From Trichopria drosophilae (taxonomy: Eukaryota; Arthropoda; Insecta; Hymenoptera; Diapriidae): a DNA stretch of 64,000 nt. A program made the translations under genes and the position numbers. Below, one piece after another: positions 55,815 to 64,000 of the stretch. The stretch is taken from assembly GCA_030407085.1 (NCBI GenBank), contig CM059583.1, positions 84,920,001 through 84,984,000 of the forward strand. Direction: 5' to 3'. Positions within the stretch are counted from its first letter, which is position 1; each line of letters starts with the position of its first letter. The notes under the pieces are model-generated. The model searched no databases. It saw nothing but the letters and a program-made list of their open reading frames with translations, and was not told the DNA's origin.

Positions 55815-56470
55815 CTTAAAATCGTTTTTTGGAATTCCCGCGGGTTATTTAGTATTAAAAATAAGGCGTTTTCTTCTAGATATAAGCTTCTCAATTTTTC
55901 TGAGACTTGGTCCGACCGCGAGATAAAGCCAGAATTATTATGTACTGGCCATTCAGGAATTTCTTCCCTTGCATCCGCTCCAGCAACTTCGGTCGCTGCA
56001 GCGACGGTCTTTTTATCGCTAATTAATTCTGGCCTCACATTTGTACAATTGGAATTATCGTCCAACTGGCTTTTTTTATCATGTAAAATCTTTTCCGGTT
56101 AATTTAATAGTTGGCACTTTGCTTTTCACCTAAATTTGTTTTACCTTCTCAACTCGCGTCCTTTCCAGTAGTACTCGACTTCCTCAGTGGCCAGTACTCC
56201 GACTGCCTGATAGCTCTTGGCGGCGACTTCAACTGTCGAGTTGGCTCTACGGACCTGTATAGTGACTTCGCACAAATTTTTGAAAACTCGTCAATTCGTA
56301 TGATGAGGGAGTCGCTCGACGGCCTTTGCTCTAAACGGGAATCCCTCATGTCCGAGTTTAGGCAAGCAAATAATTCTGTACTAATAAATGAGCGTTGTGC
56401 TAGTGACTTCCTTGCACACTTCACTTTTCTCTGATCACCTTCCGGTGTTTTTGTCACTTTTTTTAAATGT
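55815..56470 (+). pseudogene. LINE endonuclease (AP-like), decayed
   Basis: Readable blocks in changing frames: LKIVFWNSRGLFSIKNKAFS (the N-terminal N-x-R-G block), LNFSETW (normally L-x-E-T-W), CLIALGGDFNCRVGSTDLYS (the GDFN block) and SDHLPVF (the SDH block near 56432). These are the catalytic landmarks of the apurinic-endonuclease-like domain that nicks target DNA. Confidence 0.8.
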
Positions 56471-57059
56471 TAATAATCATAATTTTGAAGCGTTCGTTTC
56501 CTCGTCGGCGGAATGATCGAGGTCGATTGACGGGCCGCGTAAATTTCAAAATATGTTAGAGAACTCAGTGTTTCCCTCGCCGTCAGAGGCCACTGATTCA
56601 CTTAATGATTTTCATGCGAGCCTGATTGGAACTATTCGCGAAACGGCGTTAAAGACTGGAGTAGTTAATGAAACTACTATTAGTAGAACGCGTTCGAGCC
56701 ACCGTACCTCAAAAGCATGGTTTGATGGGGAATCTGTTTCGGCACGGAGAACATCTCTTTGCGCACTGAGATTAATGAGAAGATCTCCATACAGTGCCAA
56801 CTCAGTTTTGTTATTGAGACCGTGAACGGTAAAAAGCGCCTTTTTGCACTAACGATTATCAATATATTTGCGGCTGTTCATGACACAGCCGATTTCGGGA
56901 CTGCGTACAGGTTATACAGGACAAAACCCATCCTGGGGAGCAGGTGTCGGAGGACGCATGGAGGGCATACATCTCTTTAGATAGACATCTTTCCCCTGGG
57001 AGGCGCTCCTCCTGAAACGTTCTTCGGCACGTTCGACCCTGCACTGGATTCGCCTTTTA

Positions 57060-57890
57060 CCTTTGCAGAAGGGCAGCATTCGGTGGCTGAAGGTGGGAAA
57101 GGCCATCGGTCCGGATAAGTTTTCGGCTGAACTTTCTAAGTTATTAGATGATGTATGGCTCTCCCACCTTCTGCAGTTTTTCAATAAAATTCTTCTTGCC
57201 GAGACCTTCCCCAAGGATTGGGTTAAATCTGCTTATTCTCTTTGTTTAAAAAAGGCGCGAGCGATGATCCGTCCAATTACAGACTACTTGCGATAACGAA
57301 TGCCATTGCTAAAATCTTTTCACAAATTTTATGTAAGTGTTTGTTCCAATGGGCCGCCTTAAAGTCTTGTGGCTTTAAAGCCTTGCGGCGGGTAAGGCGC
57401 GGTCAGTAAATCACGAGGTGACGAATGTCCCAATGGGCCACGTTAAGGGACGTGCTTCCTGAGGAAAAGGCGGGTTTCGCGGTGAGAGAAGCACAGAAGA
57501 TTATATCTTTTCGCTCCTCGCCGCAGCACAAACTGTTCTTAAACGTCAGAAATCTAAAGCATATGGTTTATTTGTAGGCTTTAAAAGAGCCTTTTACTCT
57601 GTCCCTCGTACGCTGTTTTGGCGGAAACTCCTGGGACTAGGCATCAGCACAAAGTTTGTGAGACTCCTTACGGATCTTTATCAATCGGCTACTGCGCGCC
57701 TGCATGCGAGATATTCTATACTACCTGATATTAATGTAACGAGAAGGATCCTCCAGGGCGGGATTCTTCGTCCGCCCCTGTTTATTCTTTATATATCTGA
57801 TATTGTGGCATTCTTCCGTGAGAGAAGAAATTAACTTTACTCTCGGATGACTGCTTTCTTAATGAGCTTTCACTTAATATAAGCAAAACT
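57060..57890 (+). pseudogene. LINE reverse transcriptase, decayed
   Basis: GKAIGPDKFSAELSKLLDD (normally KAxGPDG) and FPKDWVKSAYSLCLKK open the RT. After a disturbed stretch at about 57330-57480 it continues LKRQKSKAYGLFVGFKRAFYSVPR (normally DFxKAFDxV) and GISTKFVRLLTDLYQSATAR, then RRILQGGILRPPLFILYISDI (normally QGxxLSPxLFxLY). The YADD box region (SDDCFLNELSLNISKTKI) is damaged and the frame is closed. Inactive. Confidence 0.8.
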
Positions 57891-57944
57891 AAGATCATTT
57901 GTTTCTGAAAAGCAGGTAAACTGAATTCACACTCCAGGTCATTT

Positions 57945-58414
57945 GTCGGCGTGATGGTCGTGCGAGCTAAGGCGTCAGTCTTAGTCCGCCCGAACTGAAC
58001 GTCGCGAAGGTCCCGAGTTCGAATCCCCGTCCTGCAATTTTCTCTGCTTATGTCCAGTGTGGAATAACCGAGGAACCTTGCTGGGCGAGGGTACGAATTT
58101 GGGACCGCTGCCGGCAGTTATCGGTACCGTCAGCGTCTTATCCGCGATCGGTACGTCGTGGGTCTTATCTCGGATAAAGAGGGGATAAGCCCCGCGTCGT
58201 ACTCGCTAAGGCACAGACCGCCGAATCTGCTGGTGGTACCGATATTGGGGTAGGGGGGACTGTCTCTGGGTGGGTGTTGTGTATGTATCTGCCTATAGTT
58301 CTGTCATGTACTGTCTGTTTCTGTCCTGTACCTTTCCACCCGAGAGCCGATCCGCAAACAGACATATTCGTCATTAACGCGGGGGAAAATAACCTGTCCT
58401 TTGTCCTTTTTGTC
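57945..58414 (+). repeat. tRNA-derived SINE, 470 bp, inserted in the LINE
   Basis: It starts GTCGGCGTGATGGTCGTGCG, has a B box GAGTTCGAATCCCC at about 58016, and ends in TTTGTCC-type repeats. It is flanked by CACTCCAGGTCATTT (57930-57944) and CACTCCCGGTCATTT (58415-58429), a 15-bp duplication with one change. It is the same family as 41155-41628. Confidence 0.92.
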
Positions 58415-58429
58415 CACTCCCGGTCATTT

Positions 58430-59189
58430 TAATACAGAGATAGTCCGATCGAGGTTGTGAGTGGTTATCCTTTCTTAGAGGGGTTTTATTCTCTTCTTCT
58501 ACTTGTGGTCTCCAATCTGCGGAGAATGCCGTAGTTAAAACAAATGCTGCGTCAGCCACAGTTTTGTCATTAATATATTCAGCAAATATAGACGCATGGG
58601 ACGCATTCTGGAAGCTGTACAATGCAATGCTTTTTTTATCTTGCTTTATGCGGCTCTATTCTGGTCTTTTGTTTACCTGGACAAACTGGAGTCCGTGAAA
58701 ATTGGTGTTTCAAGCGAATATTCAGTTTGCTTAGATATACCCCAGTTTATCTCGTGCACTTAGAACTTGGCACCCCCCCCCCCTCCCCCCATAGGGGTAG
58801 TCACTTTTCAAGAAGAAAGACCTTAGAGCTTATTTTAACTCCGTCAGTGTGCAACTGCCCATCTGCCCCTGGATTGTCTTAAAGTTAAATTACAACTCAG
58901 ATTGACGACCATTTACTAGCGGTCGATCCTAATTGCCGGACGCCGGTTCATTTATAATCCGACAACCGCCTATAACTGGAATGTGAACGAAACGCTTCTG
59001 CACGTTTTGACAGTGTCCTTTGCTAAGATCTGGCAAGTGGAGTGCGCAGCAGCTCTCACTAAGCGTCCTCTTCATTCTGCCGGTTTATTGTGCATTCTAA
59101 TTTACGATAATGAAGCTCACTCTGCGAAAGTGTTATATGAATTTGTGAAAACCACTTATCGGCAAAGAGCGTTCCTTCTTGGTGGCTAA
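58430..59189 (+). pseudogene. LINE C-terminal region, decayed
   Basis: The sequence continues the LINE after the SINE. Frames include AFFILLYAALFWSFVYLDKLESV and, at the end, NWNVNETLLHVLTVSFAKIW to TTYRQRAFLLGG then TAA at 59187-59189. A C-run at 58767-58780 adds a frameshift. Confidence 0.55.
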
Positions 59190-59379
59190 TATGTAAGAGA
59201 TTTATTATGTTTTATTTCTTTTGAGTGGTTTTCGTTTTAAGTAGCTGATTGCCGTTGTTTTTACAATACTTCGACACCAAAGCATGTATGCGAAAGATTC
59301 GGAACTCCTTCTTAATGGGATATTGCCCTTCCCTATTTATGGGAATAAACTGCATATATACATACATACATACATACAA

Positions 59380-60699
59380 TATAAAACATAGTAGCAATTA
59401 TACATTTAAAAATATATAAATTTAACGAATGAAAACTCAGAATAATTGTGGTGTTACATCCTATGTAACGCTTGTATAAAATAATGTTTACGTCTGAAAT
59501 GCATAAAATGAAAACCGGGTTTGTCCCTTGTAATTCTCCATCAATAGCGTCTTTGTATTTTCTTAAAATAGCACGAACTCTAGGAAAAGCAAGCCATGTG
59601 ATCCTACTGCGAGATTAGATAGTACGCCCACGTTACGCATCGAACTTAACTAAACTTAACCAAATTTGTAATTATTATTTCCATGTATTATTTATACTTC
59701 GATATTTGCACAATAGAGCCGGACGAACAAAATCATGTTAAGAATATTATAAATCAGTACAAACAATATCTTCCTTATTTATTTTTCCCTTCACAATTAT
59801 TAGTAAAATCAGTTATTGATATAACAAAGCACAATGTTATTTTTATCAATTGTTAAATTATCCAAAAGAATTACATTTCAATAAAGTTAAACGCGCTCGA
59901 CCATCATCCTGCAAAATTAGTACAAAAAACCATTGAATGAATATTCATAAGAAAAAATAATTAATACTAATAATTAACCACAAAAAGAACAATTAAAAAT
60001 GTTCACATAAATTAAAAATATATTTTAATAATTTGAAATATATTTCTAATAACTATGAAAATCGTACACTTTTGTAGCACTTAGACTGACATTCCCACTC
60101 TTCGAGCCACAGCCGAATGTTCTAGGTCACGGGAAGAATATAAAAAGGCCTCTCAGATACAGATCTTCCCTCACTCTTCATTCTCCAATCCGCCAAAAAA
60201 CCTGCGAACCATTAAGTTTTCCATTCTTAAAAACCTCTTAGCGAAGAAAGCGGTTTGTCCAGCTTCTCGCCTGTACCTTGCCACTTCCTTTTCGAGAAAA
60301 AATATTCGGTCTGAATCTTTTTCTAAACCACTCTTCGTGACGTAAGCGATTCGTTCGGCTTCCCACGATTCCTTTTTCTCCAGATATTCCATTTGAACGT
60401 CGGAATATCTTACCCTTCTCCTACACTCTTAGGTCCGAACGTCCGAAGTCCTCCCCAAATTCTCTCTCGAAGAAACCCGAGGTAACGGCGAGAAGTTTTT
60501 GGTTCCCTATTGGCATAGGGTATACCAAGTTAAATCGTCGGGTTTGCGCGAACTTATACCGTTCGCACCGTAACGAGCAAGTGGCGCAATCTCTTTCACG
60601 GTCCAGGGATTCAAGTCTACCAATCTGAAAACACCACCTTCTCCTTTCGCAGGAAAACCTGAGATCAGGAAATCACCGAGATCAGGAAAACAACGTACA
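59380..60699. other. No gene supported
   Basis: AT-rich to about 60060, then a less AT-rich stretch with minus-strand frames (60171-60392, Glu/Lys/Arg-rich, EYLEKKESWEAERIAYVTKS). That frame could be a fragment of a coiled-coil protein from an unknown element, but I cannot support it. Confidence 0.4.
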
Positions 60700-60845
60700 T
60701 TTTTTAATAAACACATCATGAACTGTTTATGTAAAAGGACTTCATGTAGTCTTTTTTCAGTGAAATATTTTATTTTTGTATAACATTCAAATTCAAAAGA
60801 AACATTCCAACAAGTATACTTGTTGATAGATGGGTGCCCTCGAGA
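60700..60845 (+). repeat. Left arm of a widely spaced inverted repeat
   Basis: About 145 bp including TTTTTTAATAAAC, CATTCAAATTCAAAA and AACAAGTATACTTGTTGATAGATGGGTGC recur in inverted orientation at 62898-63045 at roughly 80 percent. They are either the ends of a 2.35-kb element or two separate copies of one repeat. Confidence 0.6.
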
Positions 60846-62118
60846 GAGAAAGTAGAACTCAAACAACGAGAATTAAAATTGATTGTTGTCATGAAGCGAT
60901 TTGTGTACCTTACAAACATGTTTGAACATATTATTGCGTAGGCCTCACAAACGAATATAATATGGAATATGAGCGCATTATAAACTGGTGAAATGAATGC
61001 AAATGAATTTATCATTATGCAGGGTGGATAAAGTGGTTCACTCACCAACTTGATGATTGTCTGCTGAGTCTTTATTACTTGGGGAGCAGTAACCTTACGC
61101 TGCTAGACCTCGTAGATAACAACATTCGAATGCATGGTAGTTCGCAGCTTGGATCCCCTCCTAGACATGTTCATGCACTACGCTCCGCTGTGCAGTTATT
61201 GCACCAGTTGGATACCACATGACCCAGGTCGAGATAGTCGGATGTTCTCTTTACATATTGTCTGTTGGAGATGGAATTTGGCCCAAGCAGAGGCGGTACT
61301 AGCCAGAAAATTGAGACCTCCGTATCTTTAGTTCTGGTGTAAGTGCTCTCCCAGCACGGCAGTGATGAAATGAGAAGTACTTGCGTGCGGTGATGTGTAA
61401 GGTATGGCATGTATTGAGGCGACATAGCAGTGAATCCCCTGGCAGAGTGCCGCCGACTTTAAATGTAATTATGTTCGAAATAGCACTCCACATCCGTTAG
61501 CCAACTACCTTAAATCTGTACCTCACTTCCAACGATAGAGAAAGACGTAGAAGATATTTGGCAAGTGGCCCAATGGCCGCAATTCCGGACCTCTCGACCG
61601 TAAGGAGAAGGAGGTAGAAGACCGTAAGCTAGCGGGCCGCAGCCCTATTTCGCGGCTTCTCGTCCGCAAGGGAAGGAAAAGGCGCAGTAAAGAAGTATCA
61701 TACATGTAACACATACACCTCCGGAGCTCGAGATGCAAAATATTTACATCAAATAGAAACACTTCATGTGTACAAGAAATAAAATATATAGCATCTACCA
61801 ATATGTCTGTTCTGGAATTTTATGCATCGTGCGTCGTGTAATCAAATGTTTAAATAACTAACACAGATGATGTGCATACCAGCTGCTGCTGACTAAGCAA
61901 GTGTACCTCAATACGTGCCGAGCCCAGTCCACCAAGGCTCACGGTGATCCCTATCTGGCTCGAAGGACCAAATGTTTCTGCAATGAGGATGAAGCTTGCT
62001 GGTCTGTATGGTAGAGGCTGGTTAAAAATAGTAAATAGAGAATCCGCGGCCAAGGAGGAAAGGCGCAGAGAAGAGCGCGCTGAAATTGTGATTGTAGGTT
62101 TGCGGTTTTTTGTGTATC

Positions 62119-62206
<88 letters not shown>

Positions 62207-62897
62207 GTTGTCGAGCAATAATCGTAACAAAGTATTGGAAATTAACTTCTGACAATAGTATTTTGTGTTTGGTTCCGTTTCTGTTTCCTGCTATTGCAAC
62301 TTTATGCTAGTTCAACCAATCCGAAAGTGTACGGCTTCAGTTTATAAAGCTAAAGAATAAAATTTATTTTATAATACGCTTTAAATTCAATGCCAAATTT
62401 GGGCCCTAAAAGGAATATGCAAATATTCATAATTTTCAGAAGATGCATGAATCTTTTTGGAAAAAAATCAATATGAGATTTACATTTGATAATGTGAATT
62501 GCAGACATTTCTTAATTTATTGATCATCACAAGAGAAAACGCCACTATAATTTTTTTTAAATTAATTGGGCATGATTTATTTATATTGTTGGTCAAGTTT
62601 ATTGGTAATTTTTAGGTTATTTTCACAATTGTATATTTTTTATTTTAACAAAAAACTCGCGAAGGCATTTTTTATATATATTTTGTCGTAAGTTTTATGC
62701 CAAGTATTATTTTAGTGCAATGAAAAATAACGCTGTTAAAGAATATTTTAAAAAATTGATATGAACTGTAATAGCAAATAATAACGTAATGTGACTTTTT
62801 TGCAAAAATACTTTATACCATTATTTAATACCATAAAGATTAGGACAATTACCGAAATTAGAGATTTTTGAGACATCACCTTTTCTTTTCGTATGGA
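60846..62897. other. Sequence between the inverted-repeat arms; no gene seen
   Basis: CAGGGTGGATAAAGTGG near 61020 may be a transposon end. The part at 61100-62060 is mixed in composition with short frames of no recognised family. A long CA repeat is at 62121-62201. Confidence 0.4.
62121..62201 (+). repeat. (CA)n microsatellite
   Basis: About 40 uninterrupted CA units. The His-Thr and Cys-Val frames across it are artefacts. Confidence 0.98.
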
Positions 62898-63045
62898 GCA
62901 CCCATCTATCAACAAGTATACTTGTTTGAATGTTGCTTTTGAGTTTTGAATTTGAATTTTATACAAAAATACAAAAAAACTACATTCAATGAAACCCCTT
63001 TACATGAACAATTCATGATTTGTTTATTAAAAAATGGGCTGATAA
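62898..63045 (-). repeat. Right arm of the widely spaced inverted repeat
   Basis: Inverse of 60700-60845, from GCACCCATCTATCAACAAGT to GTTTATTAAAAAATGGGC. Confidence 0.6.
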
Positions 63046-63599
63046 TATCTATTTGTTTGCGTAGAGAAATCAGGCAGGCCGATCTCATAGCTCTCAAATA
63101 CAGGCTGGTTAGGCGAAGATCAGGAATCGTGAGAGGAGAGAGATAGAGTAATATGCGTATCAGAGCCATTTTATTTCTGGCGAAACACGAGCAGTTGTTG
63201 TGTTAGAATTGGCGAAGCAGGTTCGCTTCGTTCAAAAGACAGAACGGAACTAAGAGGCCGGATGTGTGTTCCCGCGTTCCGGAATTTGCGAACATATTTC
63301 GATAGATGGGCGTCCTACCGCAGGAAAAGAGGACCATGAATAAACCTTTGATTGAAGTTCCGATAAATAGGAATCGTCCCAATGCCGAGAAACGCATTTT
63401 CAAGCTACAGGTGTCGCTCGCACGCGAACAGTATTGTTGAAATATAATACCGTAATATGTGAAACGACCATAATCTTAGTATTAGTATATTGTAATTTCT
63501 TGTTTTGCATATTCTAATATACCTTGGGATTGTATTCAGTATAATAATAATACTTTTATATGGATATTGATTACGCTGTATTAACTAATAAGTTGATAG
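63046..63599. other. No gene seen; end of the tetraspanin intron
   Basis: Mixed sequence. The last bases (AACTAATAAGTTGATAG) include a plausible branch point and the AG acceptor of the next exon. Confidence 0.5.
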
Positions 63600-63821
63600 C
63601 TTCAGTGTTGCGGCGTACATAAACCAAGTAACTGGAATCGAGCTGGATTCGCTGATAAGACCTTGCCTCAATCCTGTTGTACAGAGACGCCGACTAATGG
63701 AAAATGTGATACGAATTCAATTTATTCATTTGGCGAAGGATGTAAGAAGCAATTACAACACACAATAGAAAATAATGCGGAAATTCTTGGTAGCGTAGGG
63801 ATCGGCGTTGCCCTAATACAG
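63600..63821 (+). CDS. Tetraspanin (CD63-like) exon: most of the large extracellular loop and start of the fourth membrane segment
   Basis: Exactly 74 codons between an AG acceptor (63599) and a GTAATA donor (63822). It reads LQCCGVHKPSNWNRAGFADK, then LPQSCCTETPTNGKC, then FGEGCKKQLQHTIENN and ILGSVGIGVALIQ. The CCG motif, the PxSCC motif and two further Cys are the six-cysteine set of the large loop that bonds into the partner-binding fold; the final hydrophobic part starts membrane segment four. A second in-frame acceptor five bases later in the repeat AG (63605) would drop LQ; I prefer 63600 because two residues normally precede CCG. It joins in phase 0 to the exon at 37080-37243. The last exon lies beyond the window. 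Confidence 0.9.
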
Positions 63822-64000
63822 GTAATAATATTTATACGAACTCAATATTTTGCAAAATTTTATTAACGCAGCTTTGAACATTAAAACATGAATATCATGC
63901 TGAGGGAAACATATATTGTATTTATGTAAGGAATAGCCAATTTAATATTGTATTAATTTCTTCGAATATGAACCGTTAATTAGAAATTTCAATAATTAAA
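63822..64000. other. Start of the next tetraspanin intron
   Basis: Begins at the donor GTAATA. AT-rich, no gene seen. Confidence 0.7.

Larger units (their letters stand above)
54785..59378 (+). mobile_element. Decayed non-LTR retrotransposon (LINE) split by a SINE, with (CATA)n tail
   Basis: In order: ORF1 remains, endonuclease, RT and C-terminal region, then a 3' end with five or so CATA units at 59361-59378. A SINE with a 15-bp duplication interrupts it at 57945-58414. It carries stops and frameshifts throughout. Its tail and RT sequence differ from the LINE at 43 kb, so it is a second family. Confidence 0.8.

Noticed and set aside
61944..62252. Frames of His-Thr or Cys-Val repeats across the CA microsatellite
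   Set aside because: They are direct translations of (CA)n and have no flanking coding evidence.

Overview
This window is insect nuclear DNA, most probably from a hymenopteran and perhaps an ant. It is AT-rich between elements, and every recognisable open frame except a few exons belongs to a transposable element. Two exons of one tetraspanin (CD63-like) gene, at 37080-37243 and 63600-63821 on the + strand, fit each other in phase and sequence. The DNA between them is therefore a roughly 26.4-kb intron filled with transposons, and the left 37 kb is probably another intron or flank of the same gene. The hymenopteran placement is an inference from transposon types and the tetraspanin sequence, not a database result.

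Left third (1-25.4 kb). A 160-bp satellite-like repeat (650-1560) is split by a 231-bp MITE. Next come a transposon end and a diverged copy of a very long LTR (2103 to about 4865). The main object is a Ty3/gypsy-type retrotransposon at 6789-19488 with 3.3-kb LTRs. It has a tRNA-Lys-type primer site, a gag with zinc knuckles, a well-formed -1 frameshift site (G GGA AAC) into pol, a pol with most of RT, RNase H and integrase deleted, a further ORF carrying a second nucleocapsid-like zinc-knuckle pair, and a polypurine tract. It is inserted in a Tc1/mariner-type (DD41D) transposase pseudogene with an ATGT target duplication. To its right are two more copies of that transposon placed head-to-head around a 464-bp spacer (21335-25290). 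One of them carries an apparently intact transposase.

Middle third (25.4-45.6 kb). There is one unrecognised minus-strand ORF (26374-26865), then a BEL/Pao integrase fragment cut by a 2.95-kb near-perfect palindrome (1.3-kb arms, TTA duplication; removing it restores the BEL frame). These are followed by a piggyBac-like MITE, the first tetraspanin exon, a second and decayed DD41D transposon with long terminal repeats and a SINE inside it, a decayed LINE on the minus strand, and another fragment of the long LTR.

Right third (45.6-64 kb). This holds a candidate signal-peptide first exon (47021-47091), a decayed gypsy element (gag, protease, RT, RNase H, then an unusual tail with a possible macro-domain-like piece and no integrase), and a 310-bp solo LTR with a perfect TACAT duplication. 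After these come a 26-bp-arm hairpin, an orphan ORF, a tRNA-like sequence, a decayed LINE split by a SINE with a 15-bp duplication, simple repeats, and the second tetraspanin exon.

The elements are nested, which gives an order of events: mariner before gypsy, BEL before palindrome, satellite before MITE, LINE before SINE. All coordinates and counts were read by eye; no alignment or database search was run.
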